Positions 44,209 through 53,853 of a DNA stretch of 64,000 nucleotides are shown here, in pieces. A program made the position numbers and the translations under genes. This stretch comes from Bacillus sp. NTK074B. Lineage in GTDB: Bacteria > Bacillota > Bacilli > Bacillales > Bacillaceae_B. The stretch spans positions 124,001 through 188,000 of the forward strand of contig NZ_JAFKOH010000005.1 of the NCBI RefSeq assembly GCF_017303375.1, in the 5' to 3' direction. Position 1 is the first letter of the stretch; the number at the start of each line of letters is the position of its first letter. Below the pieces are notes generated by a model. That model saw only the letters and a program-made list of their open reading frames with translations, ran no database searches and was not told where the DNA came from.

Positions 44209-45705
44209 TTATGAGAATAGTTCGTTTAGTATCTTAATTTTCTTTTCAGTATATTCCTTAAATCCAAGATTATAGGCATTGGGTTCTTTCGGATTGGCGA
44301 AATGCGTGATCTTTCCAGTCTTCGGATCAATGAATTTACTTGCCGCCCCGCAGCCGATCCCGATGATGGTTTGGACTTCTTCCATGATCATGATGTTATA
44401 GATGCTATCCTGTCCGGGAAGGGCATAACCTACGTTCTCTAAGTTACCCAGGATATTTTTCTGACGGTATAAATAGTAAGGTTCATAGCCGTGTTCCTTT
44501 GTCCACTCCTCAGCAAGGTTCATCATCTCCCCGATTTCAAGCCGGTCAGCTACTTTGTACTTGTCTTTGTTCTTCGTCATTTCAGACGCTCTTTTAAAGG
44601 ACAAAGTATGAACTGTCAACGATTCAGGCATGAGCTTTTCGGTTTCATCTAATGAATGCTGAAGTTCAGGAAGCTCTTCACCTGGAAGTCCGATGATCAA
44701 ATCCATATTGATGTTGTTCATTCCCATACCGCGGGATAAATGAAACTTATCAATGGTTTCTTCTACTGTGTGATGACGGCCGATTGCTTTTAACGTTTCC
44801 TGGGTGTACGATTGAGGGTTAATGGAAATCCGGTCGATATTCCACTTGTTGAGCACCTCTAATTTATCCCCGGAAATCGTATCCGGTCTTCCTGCCTCGA
44901 CTGTCACCTCCCTAACTTTATCCACATCAGGGAAGGAACGGTACATCTCTTCATACAGGGCATCCATTTCTTCTGCCGTGATGGAGGTAGGGGTACCGCC
45001 ACCGTAATAGATGGTTGTGATTTTAATATTCTTTTCCTTCATCCAGCGTCCCATTTCCTGAATTTCGTAGTGAAGTCCGGCAAGGAACGAATCGACACGA
45101 CCTTGTTTACCCAATATCGCGTATGCAGGGAAGGTACAATAAGCACACTTGGTCGGACAGAATGGGATACCAATATAGATGCTCACTTCATGCTGCAGAT
45201 CATAAAGGTCCGGCACAACAGAGAGTTGACGATCGACGATATTTTGCATCAGGTCAATTTTTTCATCTGTAATCAGGTATTCCTTTTTCAATTTTGCATG
45301 GATCTCTTCTTTTGGGACACCGAGCTGCGTCTGCTTATGCATGAGCTTCGTTGGCCGGATACCCGTTAAGATCCCCCACTTCTGCCTGATTCCCGTCAGA
45401 TCCTGAAGTACATTTAAATACACATGGGAAACGGCTGTTTTAAGCTGTTTGAAGCGCTCTTTCTCATTTTCATACGGAGCCCAGTCATGTTCATAATTGG
45501 CGCTGTACGATTGTTCTTTTGAGGGTTCCGTTAATACGGCTGCTGCTTCTATTTTTTCAGCTGTTGAAAGTTCTATATGGACTTGAAGATCTGCATTGTC
45601 ACATGAACCGAAGTGAATCTGAGACTCTTCAAAGAATAAATTGGCTATCAAACGCAGGGGGCGTTCGAAACGCTCATCCTCGATTCCTTTTATCAAAACA
45701 TTCAC
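44209..45705 (-). CDS. hemZ: Radical-SAM coproporphyrinogen dehydrogenase-like HemZ
   Basis: A 498-residue radical-SAM enzyme of the HemZ family, related to HemN. The 4Fe-4S cluster motif is GIPFCPTKCAYCTFP (CxxxCxxC), followed by YYGGGTPTSITAEEM. It is credited with a role in anaerobic haem synthesis. The start is GTG 45705, preceded by AAAGGTGAT; the ORF continues upstream with less support. Length agrees with B. subtilis HemZ. Confidence 0.93.
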   Translation of the reverse strand: MNVLIKGIEDERFERPLRLIANLFFEESQIHFGSCDNADLQVHIELSTAEKIEAAAVLTEPSKEQSYSANYEHDWAPYENEKERFKQLKTAVSHVYLNVLQDLTGIRQKWGILTGIRPTKLMHKQTQLGVPKEEIHAKLKKEYLITDEKIDLMQNIVDRQLSVVPDLYDLQHEVSIYIGIPFCPTKCAYCTFPAYAILGKQGRVDSFLAGLHYEIQEMGRWMKEKNIKITTIYYGGGTPTSITAEEMDALYEEMYRSFPDVDKVREVTVEAGRPDTISGDKLEVLNKWNIDRISINPQSYTQETLKAIGRHHTVEETIDKFHLSRGMGMNNINMDLIIGLPGEELPELQHSLDETEKLMPESLTVHTLSFKRASEMTKNKDKYKVADRLEIGEMMNLAEEWTKEHGYEPYYLYRQKNILGNLENVGYALPGQDSIYNIMIMEEVQTIIGIGCGAASKFIDPKTGKITHFANPKEPNAYNLGFKEYTEKKIKILNELFS

Positions 45706-45799
45706 GTTGTAATCACCTTTCACAAAACTAATAAGCTTTTATAAGTGTACAGAAAGGGGTGGGAATGGTCAATGGTCGGAACTTTGGCATCAATAAAAC

Positions 45800-45832
45800 A
45801 ACCCCCGCTTTCCTCATCGAAATGCGGGGGCC
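45800..45832 (-). terminator. Terminator of yhaX
   Basis: CCCCCGC/GCGGGGG hairpin ending close to the yhaX stop, with a T-rich TTGTTTTATT tail on the minus strand. Confidence 0.75.
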
Positions 45833-45836
45833 TTCA

Positions 45837-46709
45837 TTATGATTTTATGATATTCATTTTTTTCAGAAACGGGATGGGATGCTGTTTTCGAAACAGCTCC
45901 GTCACAAAGTAAGGAATCCCTTTTTCAACCTGGCTCCGTGTGATCCAGTTGGCCGCAGCCCTCACTTGAGGCGGTGAGTCTCCCATAGCGACACCGAGTC
46001 CGGAGCACATCATGCAATCGATATCATCTATTCCTGAACCGACCATGACGATTTGATCCTTCTTTACTCCAAGCCTTTCAGAGAGATACATTAACCCACG
46101 CAGCTTGGATACACCCTTCGGCACGATATCCAATTTATAATCAGATGTCGGGATGGCATCCACTTCTTCATACATTCCTTTTAAAGAAGCAACCACATCC
46201 CGTATATCCTCCCTGTGTTCCATGACGACAGATATTTTCGGTACAGACATCGGATTTTCCAGTAGATGATCGCTTACCCGCTCCACAAACTGTTTACTGT
46301 AAAGTAGTTTGGATTCCCGCTGCCATGAAACCTTCGCCATCTCCCTTGCCTGAGTATTGGCTTTGCCTACGATGGACCGCCTTTCATGGGAAAGGTGTAT
46401 CTGGCTTGAAAAACCTTCCAGAAATTGAACGATCTCATACGTAATATCCTCGGCAATCTTTTTTACGTACATCGGCTTCTCAAGTTCGCCCGCGATATAA
46501 GCTCCACTATGAGTCACGACGGGACCATCGAGCTTTAGGGCCTTGGCAACTTTTTTTGCGGAAGCAAAGCTCCTGCTTGTCACCAATGTGACCGGAACCC
46601 CTTTATCTTGAACGTACTCAATTGCTTCCTTCGTTTCCTTCGCAATTTTTCCGTTTTCATTCACGATGGTGCCATCAATATTCAAAGCCATCATTCGATA
46701 GATCATCAT
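45837..46709 (-). CDS. yhaX: HAD-family Cof-type phosphatase YhaX
   Basis: A 290-residue haloacid dehalogenase-like hydrolase of the Cof subfamily. It begins MMIYRMMALNIDGTIV: the usual nucleophile motif DxDGT appears here as NIDGT, so the first Asp is Asn. Later motifs are VTSRSF (motif II), K in SKLRG and GSGIDDIDCM (motif IV). The start ATG 46709 has a GGGGGG site; the longer ORF upstream is unsupported. Substrate unknown; sugar or cofactor phosphates are typical. Confidence 0.9.
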   Translation of the reverse strand: MMIYRMMALNIDGTIVNENGKIAKETKEAIEYVQDKGVPVTLVTSRSFASAKKVAKALKLDGPVVTHSGAYIAGELEKPMYVKKIAEDITYEIVQFLEGFSSQIHLSHERRSIVGKANTQAREMAKVSWQRESKLLYSKQFVERVSDHLLENPMSVPKISVVMEHREDIRDVVASLKGMYEEVDAIPTSDYKLDIVPKGVSKLRGLMYLSERLGVKKDQIVMVGSGIDDIDCMMCSGLGVAMGDSPPQVRAAANWITRSQVEKGIPYFVTELFRKQHPIPFLKKMNIIKS

Positions 46710-46947
46710 TGGTGTCCCCCCTATATGTTGTCTACTCCCTTTCTTTACTTTTATGAAGTAGGATAGACAAATATGACAAGGTGGGGGAGTGGAATTTATG
46801 GCTTGGGATTTTAGAACGGTGAAATGGAGTTCATTCCAGCTTAGAAAGGTATTTTTTTTGAAAAATCCATACGATATCCGTTTCAATGAGACGCTTTGAG
46901 AGAATATAAGGGGGTTTTTCGAAAAGCAATCTGTCATTATTCATGTA

Positions 46948-47050
46948 TTGCGTCATTTTCGGTCTTATTTGCGTCGTTTTTTTATTTATTGCGTCATTTT
47001 CGGACTCAATTGCGTCATTTTCAGCCATAATTGCGTCATTTAACAATAAA
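46948..47050. repeat. Five tandem 20-21 bp repeats
   Basis: TTGCGTCATTTTC-type units start at 46948, 46969, 46989, 47010 and 47031. The first 7 bases (TTGCGTC) are invariant. Located between yhaX and yheA. A reading frame on the minus strand would give heptad-like NDAIxSE units but lacks a good start context. The rest of this 400-base gap (46710-46947) holds no recognisable feature. Confidence 0.85.
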
Positions 47051-47080
47051 TGGAATAAATCAACAAACAGCACAACCAAT

Positions 47081-47114
47081 AAAAAAAACCGACTCCCCAT
47101 CAGGAAGTCGGTCC
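47081..47114 (-). terminator. Terminator of yheA
   Basis: ACCGACT/AGTCGGT hairpin followed by eight T on the minus strand, 12 bases after the yheA stop. Confidence 0.85.
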
Positions 47115-47126
47115 CTATTCACACTA

Positions 47127-47480
47127 TTATTTTTGCATTGAACCGTAAAGTTCTTCAAGCGGCTTCATGATGACTTTGTTTAAGTCATTGATGACCATGC
47201 TCATGCGTTGCTCAGCTTCCATAAGCTTAGCGATTTTCTCGTGCTGTTGGACAAGTTGAGCTGTTTTTTGAGCCTGCTCCACTTCTTCCTGAGAAATTTC
47301 TTCACCACTCATTTGTTTTTGTTGAAGAGTCATTTGAATGTTTCTGAAGTTTTCAAACATCTTGTTAGCCGATTCGTCACTGTTTACTTCATCATACATT
47401 TTTTTCAGTTGTAGAAATTCATCGCTTTGACGCAATGCACTTTCTAATTCGTTTGCTTGATCGTATAAGTTAATAGCCAA
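47127..47480 (-). CDS. yheA: YheA (YlbF/YmcA-type helical protein)
   Basis: A 117-residue, all-helical protein of the YlbF/YmcA-like (DUF964) family. Coiled-coil segments dominate: NELESALRQSDEFLQLKKMY, and QQKQMSGEEISQEEV with QKTAQLVQQHEKIAKLM. Its paralogues YlbF, YmcA and YaaT tune mRNA processing and development; YheA's own role is not settled. Ribosome site AGGAGG precedes ATG 47480. Confidence 0.9.
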   Translation of the reverse strand: MAINLYDQANELESALRQSDEFLQLKKMYDEVNSDESANKMFENFRNIQMTLQQKQMSGEEISQEEVEQAQKTAQLVQQHEKIAKLMEAEQRMSMVINDLNKVIMKPLEELYGSMQK

Positions 47481-47565
47481 AATACGTACCTCCTATAATT
47501 TCACTTACCTTCACTATAACAAACAATAGTGCGGATTTCTAGGAAGGACCCTTAAACAGGGTAAA

Positions 47566-48705
47566 TCAGGATATCAATAGGGCGATGATCCCCTGTACGA
47601 TCCCGATCGCTCCCCCGAGCAATGCCCCGAGATACGTGATCATCTTGAACTCTCTTCGTGAGATCCCAAGTACAAGTTCTTCCAACCTTCCTACGGAGAA
47701 GGATTCTACCTGCTCCTGCACGATATGCTGGAGATGCATCTTCTCCATCAAGTTCGGAATCTTATTGGATAAGAGGTCCGTCCCTCTATCCACCCATTTG
47801 GGGAGCTGGGTATGGAAGAAGTCGTGCTTGTGCGGTTCGAGCCAGTGGCTGAGCGGCTTGGACAGATGTTCTTCGATGTTGACGATTTTGACAAGGGAGG
47901 TTTGGGCCGTTCGAATCAAGTCTTCTTCCGGCAATCGGTCGATGAACTCTTCCAGTTTCATCTGTTTCAGCTTCGCCCACTCTTTCGTCAAGAGGTTAAA
48001 CAGGATCTCCTGTGTTCCTTCATGCTTGATGAACTTTACGATTTCAGGCTGTACCTTATCCGCAACCGACGTATTGCCGAGGAACATTCCAAGCATATTT
48101 CCCAGCATCCCCCGTTCCTTAAGGAAATCATCAATCATGATTTTCACCTTCATCTTTCCTTCCGGGCTAGTGAAATAGGTTTCCGCCCGGTCTGCGATGA
48201 AGTCAACGAGCATCGGAATACGATCTGCCACTTTTCCCTGCCATTTTTCAGGAAGGGCCTCTTCCAGCGTCTGAGATGTATAGGATTCTTTTGCATTCTT
48301 CATCTTTGCAGCAATCCAGTCCTCAAGCCAAACATTCAACCGGTCTCCGGACACAGGGATTTGAAGGATTTCCAGCCATTCATTTACCGTCTTATCCGAC
48401 GTGAATACGGGTTGCAATTCGTCGGATAGCCATTGTGTGACATCCTTTTGAAATTCTTCATTCATTACTTTTTTCTGAAGACTTTCAGGTGTGATTAAAT
48501 GGTCCACCACCATCTTCCCAAGCTGCTCCGCCAATTCCCCACGGCGCTTCGGGATCAGCCCAGGTGTGAATGGAACTTTAAATTTTCCGATATAGTATGC
48601 CCGATACGGCCTGAATAACATTTTTATTGCTAATGAATTGGTGACTCCTCCAATGAGGGCACCGACAATGACCATGAACAGTATGAGGATGAAAGCATCC
48701 AGCAT
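47566..48705 (-). CDS. yheB: DUF445 membrane protein YheB
   Basis: A 379-residue protein of the DUF445 family. N- and C-terminal membrane helices (about residues 3-25 and 355-378) flank a long amphipathic/coiled region; the N-terminal helix is followed by NSLAIKMLFRPYRAYY and PFTPGLIPKRRGELAEQLG, a signature of the family. Function unknown, found beside yheA in Bacillus. Confidence 0.9.
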   Translation of the reverse strand: MLDAFILILFMVIVGALIGGVTNSLAIKMLFRPYRAYYIGKFKVPFTPGLIPKRRGELAEQLGKMVVDHLITPESLQKKVMNEEFQKDVTQWLSDELQPVFTSDKTVNEWLEILQIPVSGDRLNVWLEDWIAAKMKNAKESYTSQTLEEALPEKWQGKVADRIPMLVDFIADRAETYFTSPEGKMKVKIMIDDFLKERGMLGNMLGMFLGNTSVADKVQPEIVKFIKHEGTQEILFNLLTKEWAKLKQMKLEEFIDRLPEEDLIRTAQTSLVKIVNIEEHLSKPLSHWLEPHKHDFFHTQLPKWVDRGTDLLSNKIPNLMEKMHLQHIVQEQVESFSVGRLEELVLGISRREFKMITYLGALLGGAIGIVQGIIALLIS

Positions 48706-48837
48706 GAGTGCACCTTCCTTTTCTACTTCTCTCGTTTGAACATTTTGCCCATGTTTACATAGTATGCTATATCAACAGTAGCCCAATAAATCATTATAGA
48801 ATCAATCTTATGGGTTATGCAAACGGGGAATGCTCTG

Positions 48838-50169
48838 ATGAAAATAAAATGTTCATTTATTTCGCGTCTGAATAATAATGGTTATCATCATTTATATGTA
48901 CCTGAAAAAATGATGGATCGCTTATCACTTAATCGCCACATGACGTTGAAATGCGGAAATTCCATGCTTGAAGTAACATGTTTGGAAACGAAAACCGATT
49001 CTTTACAAATTATGTTGGATACCGCCGATTCATTATTCGCAGCCTTACCTATGATTGAAAATATCTGGATAGTCATTGATGCAAGGAAAGCCTGCATTCA
49101 CATGGGACCCGTTGTCGCCCTCTTAATCAATCAATCCATTCAATCACACTCTTTAAAAGAATATTTTACAGAGTGTCAGAGCTGGTTTCAACGAAAAGGT
49201 GGATTTTTCTACCTGCTCCCCCTTTCCTCATTCGTAGGAAAGGGTGCAGAAGGTTATATTCAAAGCGGGAATGAATGGGAAACTTCAAAGGTCCCTCTTC
49301 CCCATGTGATTTACAATCGATGTCATTCCAGGAAAATAGAGAGGTCCCCCTCCTTTCAAAGTGCTCTTACACGCTCTCTTGACCAGGACATTCAGTTGTT
49401 CAATTCCCGCTTTCTGGCAAAAGATGAAGTCTACAATGTGTTGAAGAACAGCCCTGTCCTATCTCCTCACTTACCTAATACCGAACGGGGCTTGAATTCA
49501 CTGGAGGAAATGCTTACAAAGTACCAAGATGTATTCGTGAAAGGAATCCATGGGAGTAAGGGACGTTACATTATGCGTATCCGGAAAAAAGACTCTGGCT
49601 TTCACATGAGGCAAAATTCTTTTTCACCTGAAATGAAGCTCACCTTCCCAAATTACTCTTCTCTTCACAAACAACTCCACTCCTGGTGCAGAAGTGCGTA
49701 CTTGGTTCAGGAAACGATTCCCTTTCTAACAGTCGATGAACAGCCGTTAGACTTCAGATTTCTATGTCACCAGAATGGAAACGGCAAATGGGATTTGATT
49801 TCTTCTGTAGCACGGATTGCCGCACGTGAACAATTCGTGGCAAATGTCGATCAGGGAGGCCGCATTGAGAAGCCGCACTTAGCCTTGCAACGCTTTTTTT
49901 CGTCTCAAAAAAGCAGGGAGATCCTGACGGAGATGAAGGAATTATGTATCGTTTCCTCAAGGCTTCTTTCAGATAGCGTCGAAGGGTATTTCGGAGAATT
50001 CGGAATCGATGTGGGCATAGATGAAAGCGGAAAGCCATGGTTGATTGAAATCAATTCAAAGCCTTCCAAGCGAACATACTTAGAGAATGGTCGAGTCCGT
50101 CCATCTGTTAAAGCTCTATATGAATATAGTTTCGCCAAATGGACTGAAGAAGGAGGATCCTTAAGATGA
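48838..50169 (+). CDS. YheC/YheD-family ATP-grasp coat protein 1
   Basis: A 443-residue protein of the YheC/YheD endospore-coat-associated ATP-grasp family. An N-terminal ~140-residue family region precedes the ATP-grasp domain. Motifs: LPHVIYNRCHSR, VFVKGIHGSKGRY (ATP-binding Lys and Gly-rich loop), LDFRFL, and the metal/C-terminal EFGIDVG...LIEINSKP. The enzymatic reaction is unknown; related ATP-grasp enzymes form amide or peptide bonds. ATG 48838 follows GGGGA. The next gene starts at an ATGA overlap, showing a tight operon. Confidence 0.88.
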   Translation: MKIKCSFISRLNNNGYHHLYVPEKMMDRLSLNRHMTLKCGNSMLEVTCLETKTDSLQIMLDTADSLFAALPMIENIWIVIDARKACIHMGPVVALLINQSIQSHSLKEYFTECQSWFQRKGGFFYLLPLSSFVGKGAEGYIQSGNEWETSKVPLPHVIYNRCHSRKIERSPSFQSALTRSLDQDIQLFNSRFLAKDEVYNVLKNSPVLSPHLPNTERGLNSLEEMLTKYQDVFVKGIHGSKGRYIMRIRKKDSGFHMRQNSFSPEMKLTFPNYSSLHKQLHSWCRSAYLVQETIPFLTVDEQPLDFRFLCHQNGNGKWDLISSVARIAAREQFVANVDQGGRIEKPHLALQRFFSSQKSREILTEMKELCIVSSRLLSDSVEGYFGEFGIDVGIDESGKPWLIEINSKPSKRTYLENGRVRPSVKALYEYSFAKWTEEGGSLR

Positions 50170-51257
50170 ATCACTCACTGGGCATCATGACCCTTGTACC
50201 ACAGGTAACAAACGAATATTTTCTTGAGATCGCCAACCATTCATTCTCCTATCCCATTGACCTTTATCTGTTATCCCCACAGGGAATATCTCCTTTAACC
50301 GAGACGGTGGAAGGCCATCATTTCGACAGGGTGAAGGGAAAATGGGAAAAGGACGTCTTTGATATTCCCGAGTTTATCTATGACCGGACGTACTATCAGC
50401 ATGATTTAAGGTCCCGCCAGGCGAGAGCCGTCGTTCAATGGATGAAGAATCAAAAGCATATCCGGTTCCTTGGTTATGGATTGCCGAATAAATGGCATTT
50501 GTATGAAAAGCTAAGTCAAACCTCCCTCGCGCCTTATATTCCTGAAACCTTTTTAGTAAGCGATGGCCCGCAGTTATTTAATCTCCTGTCAGAACGTAAA
50601 GATATTATTATTAAACCTGTAGACGGTGCTCACGGATTCGCTGTTTACCATCTTTCAGCTGGTTCAGGGGAAATCAAAGTCCGAACGACTAAGAAACAAG
50701 GATTGATTGAACACTCTTTTGCGAGCGAAGAACTTTTTCTAAACTGGGCTGAACATATACTTAAACAGCACACCTTCATTTGTCAAACCAGACTTTTAAA
50801 CCAGACAAAGGAAGGATCACCATTTGATATGCGTGTCCTCCTGAGTAAGGATGGAAACGGAGAATGGAGGGAATTTCAACGGGCGGTACGAGTTGGTGAA
50901 GCGAATGGAATTTTGACCAATATCAGCCGAGGTGCTTCTTACCTTTCCTGTAGTGATTGGAAGTCTACCCATGATTCTGATTCATGGGACTTTATCGAAC
51001 AGGAGCTCATATCCATTTTAGAGCATATTCCCATTCATCTTGAAAAACATTTCTCTCCTTTGTTTGAAATTGGTGTGGATTTGATTATCGCGCAGGATCA
51101 GTCCTTATGGATCCTGGATATGAATTCTAAACCGGGTCATAAAGTAGTGAGCAGTCTTCAACCTGATAAGCTTTCAAATTTATACAAGGCACCTTTGGAA
51201 TATTGTGCATTTCTATCTTCACAATCTCTTACATCCTTAAGACGAGGTGATTTCTAA
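50166..51257 (+). CDS. YheC/YheD-family ATP-grasp coat protein 2
   Basis: A 363-residue copy, the same length as B. subtilis YheC, without the longer N-terminal region. Motifs: IPEFIYDRTY, NKWHLYEKLSQ, YIPETFLV, IIIKPVDGAHGFAVYH and FEIGVDLI...ILDMNSKP. It starts within the stop of gene 1 (ATGA), behind AGGAGG, and ends adjacent to gene 3. Probably contributes with its neighbours to spore-coat or cortex-surface modification. Confidence 0.87.
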   Translation: MNHSLGIMTLVPQVTNEYFLEIANHSFSYPIDLYLLSPQGISPLTETVEGHHFDRVKGKWEKDVFDIPEFIYDRTYYQHDLRSRQARAVVQWMKNQKHIRFLGYGLPNKWHLYEKLSQTSLAPYIPETFLVSDGPQLFNLLSERKDIIIKPVDGAHGFAVYHLSAGSGEIKVRTTKKQGLIEHSFASEELFLNWAEHILKQHTFICQTRLLNQTKEGSPFDMRVLLSKDGNGEWREFQRAVRVGEANGILTNISRGASYLSCSDWKSTHDSDSWDFIEQELISILEHIPIHLEKHFSPLFEIGVDLIIAQDQSLWILDMNSKPGHKVVSSLQPDKLSNLYKAPLEYCAFLSSQSLTSLRRGDF

Positions 51258-52630
51258 TGCTTCATACGTTCAAAGTCCAGCAATTTCAAGATGAGGAATG
51301 CATCCTCTACCTCCCTTCAGGCTTCAGGATCGACGAAGATAACTTGCCTCATACCGTGATACTTGGGACAAAAAGGGAATCCATCAAATGCAAACGTCAT
51401 CCGAATGGTCGTCATGTAGTCGGGATCAGCACAGCTTTGGCAGATAACATACACCTTCCATCAAAGGTGGATTCGCTCTCCCTGTTCTGTAAGGACGGAT
51501 GTGTGTATGCCGGGGTCCTGATAGGAATATTCACGGCTGGATTCACCAGCTTTCGGTTAAGTCCCATCGGTCAACGCTCACAGTTCTTCCAAAAGCTTCT
51601 ATCCGTTCAATCTTCTTTAGGTGTCATCCCTTTTGTGTTTGGAGAAAAACATATTGACTGGGAAAATGGACTTATAAAAGGTTTTTTCCATTTTGGAGAA
51701 GGATGGCAAATTGAAAAAATTCCGTTTCCCAATGTGATCTATGACAGACTTCCTAACAGGAGAAGTGAAAAAAGGAAAACCTATCAGAGTCTGAAGGAGA
51801 GGTTGCAGAGAGAGTACGGGATCCCTTGGTATAATCCTGGATTTTTCAATAAGCTGGACCTTTTCGAGAGATTGGAAAATGACGAGAATGTTCAATACTA
51901 TCTTCCGGAAACCCGGTCATTCCAAACACTTGAAGACATAGAGCGGATGCTAAGTGCCTATCATCATATCTATCTTAAACCGAAGAATGGAAGTCTCGGC
52001 AACGGAATTCATAAAATTACGTACAGCCCCTCTTCCGAGGAATATTATTGTCGTTTCAGGGATCAGGATCACAAAAACCGATTACTTAAGTTTGATAGCC
52101 TGGAGCGGCTGTCCAATACAGTTTTCAAAAAAAGGAACCTTGATACCTTTATCGTGCAACAGGGGATTTCTTTACTGAAAGAGAATGGCAGGCCGATTGA
52201 TTTCAGGGTTCATACGAATAAAGACGAAGAAGGCAACTGGCAGGTCAGCGCAATGGCCGGGAAGGTTGCAGGATCAGGAAGTGTAACGACGCATGCCAAT
52301 AATGGTGGCATAGTGAAAGTCCTTTCAGAGCTTTTCCCTGATGAAAGAGAAAGGCAGATCATTGAAGATGGATTAAAAGAAGCAGCTTTATTGTTGTCAC
52401 ATGCAATCGAGGAAAATCTGGAAGGATATATCGGAGAAATCGGATTCGATTTCGGCGTTGATGACAACCATCATATATGGATGTTCGAAGCAAATTCAAA
52501 GCCTGGCAGATGGATATTTTCACATCCTGAATTAAAGCGTCATGACTTATTAACAAGAAAGCTTGCCTTATCATTTGGGATCTTTCTTACTCAGCAAACG
52601 CTCCATCATCCTGAGGAAATGATTCAATGA
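51257..52630 (+). CDS. YheC/YheD-family ATP-grasp coat protein 3
   Basis: A 457-residue copy close to B. subtilis YheD in length. N-terminal family region about residues 1-150. Motifs: FPNVIYDRLPNRR, FFNKLDLFERL, YYLPETRSF, IYLKPKNGSLGNGIHKI, DFRVHT, and IGFDFGVD...FEANSKP. ATG 51257 shares a base with the previous stop. The ATP-grasp signatures look intact. Confidence 0.88.
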   Translation: MLHTFKVQQFQDEECILYLPSGFRIDEDNLPHTVILGTKRESIKCKRHPNGRHVVGISTALADNIHLPSKVDSLSLFCKDGCVYAGVLIGIFTAGFTSFRLSPIGQRSQFFQKLLSVQSSLGVIPFVFGEKHIDWENGLIKGFFHFGEGWQIEKIPFPNVIYDRLPNRRSEKRKTYQSLKERLQREYGIPWYNPGFFNKLDLFERLENDENVQYYLPETRSFQTLEDIERMLSAYHHIYLKPKNGSLGNGIHKITYSPSSEEYYCRFRDQDHKNRLLKFDSLERLSNTVFKKRNLDTFIVQQGISLLKENGRPIDFRVHTNKDEEGNWQVSAMAGKVAGSGSVTTHANNGGIVKVLSELFPDERERQIIEDGLKEAALLLSHAIEENLEGYIGEIGFDFGVDDNHHIWMFEANSKPGRWIFSHPELKRHDLLTRKLALSFGIFLTQQTLHHPEEMIQ

Positions 52631-53817
52631 ATATCCTTTATGATCGATCAAAGAGGACTTTTTTTCACGAGGAGGAAGCCATTACGACTTATGGCTTTGC
52701 AAAAAATTCCTTTCTGCTGTCTTCTAAAGATTCTAATCAATGCTATACATTTGAAGTCTCAATCGGCAAAAATACTCAGACAGTTCCCTTAATCGGTATT
52801 GTCTCGAGTAAAGAAGGCAGAAGTAAATACAGGGGGAACTTTGAATTATTCAGATCCATTCAACAAGATGTGGAAAAATCCGGTGGGATCTGTTTTGTCT
52901 TTTCACCGCAGGATGTCTTCGGGGATACCATATGGGGGATTGTTTATCATCACTCTCTGAATAAATGGGTTAGATGCCTGTTTCCGGTTCCGAACGTCAT
53001 TTATAACAGAGTCCCGTCACGGCATACAGAACAAAACCAGTCTTATGAAAAGCTTCTCTATTTCATCAAAAAGCATGACATTCCTTTCTTCAACCCCCAC
53101 TTCTTTAATAAATGGGAAATATATGAGCTTCTCTCCAAAAATGAAGGGCTAAAATCGTATCTGCCCGAAACCAAACTAGTCAAGGACGAAGAAGCTTTTT
53201 CGCACTTTTTGACTACCCACAAAAAAGTGTATGTGAAACACTCCCTTGCTTCACAAGGAAAAGGGATCAGACTTATTGAAATCGATCAAGAGGGAAGGGT
53301 TCTTTGTAAAAGTGTAAAGAAAATGGAGAGATTTGCATCTCTTTCACGCCTGTATCAAACATATCGGGAATGGTTTAAAGATACTCTTTGGATCATGCAG
53401 GAAGCCATTCCTTGTAAAACGCACCATGATCATCGTTTTGATTTCCGCATATTAGTCCTCCATACTGGAGAAGCTTTCAGGTTGATCGGCATCGGTGTCC
53501 GCATGTCACAACGTCAGGAAGTCACTACTCATGTGCCTGCCGGGGGAAAGATCATTTCATTGAAAGATGTGGCAGATGCAGAAACAAAAAAAGAAATTTC
53601 CCGACTCGTTCATACTTGCGGAGAGGAGCTCGCCAAAACATTCGGCTTTGTCGGGGAATTTTCCATCGACTTGGCTCCAAGGGAACAGGGAGGTTTCGTT
53701 TTATTTGAAATCAATTCAAAGCCCATGAGTTTTGATGAAAAAGAGATCGAAACCAACAGGAGGAAGCAGCTTGTCCGGACGTTCTTCACGCTCAGCGCGA
53801 AAAACATGGAAGGTTGA
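52627..53817 (+). CDS. YheC/YheD-family ATP-grasp coat protein 4
   Basis: A 396-residue copy. Motifs: VPNVIYNRVPSRHTE, FFNKWEIYELLS, SYLPETKLV, VYVKHSLASQGKGIRLIEI (here KHS replaces the KPxxG seen in copies 2 and 3), DFRILV and FSIDLAPRE...FEINSKP. Overlaps gene 3 by an ATGA junction. The stop lies inside the rising arm of the operon terminator. Confidence 0.87.
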   Translation: MNILYDRSKRTFFHEEEAITTYGFAKNSFLLSSKDSNQCYTFEVSIGKNTQTVPLIGIVSSKEGRSKYRGNFELFRSIQQDVEKSGGICFVFSPQDVFGDTIWGIVYHHSLNKWVRCLFPVPNVIYNRVPSRHTEQNQSYEKLLYFIKKHDIPFFNPHFFNKWEIYELLSKNEGLKSYLPETKLVKDEEAFSHFLTTHKKVYVKHSLASQGKGIRLIEIDQEGRVLCKSVKKMERFASLSRLYQTYREWFKDTLWIMQEAIPCKTHHDHRFDFRILVLHTGEAFRLIGIGVRMSQRQEVTTHVPAGGKIISLKDVADAETKKEISRLVHTCGEELAKTFGFVGEFSIDLAPREQGGFVLFEINSKPMSFDEKEIETNRRKQLVRTFFTLSAKNMEG

Positions 53818-53853
53818 ATCATCGTGGAGAACACTAGGTTCAACCTTTTTTTT
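53810..53853 (+). terminator. Terminator of the ATP-grasp operon
   Basis: AAGGTTGAA/TTCAACCTT hairpin followed by nine T. It overlaps the last codons of gene 4. Confidence 0.85.

Noticed and set aside
46831..47100. Minus-strand 89-residue frame with NDAI repeats
   Set aside because: Its repeats come from the tandem DNA repeats, the start has no ribosome site, and no conserved domain is recognisable.
47812..48429. 205-residue frame antisense to yheB
   Set aside because: Overlaps the convincing yheB gene on the other strand, with no ribosome site or family.
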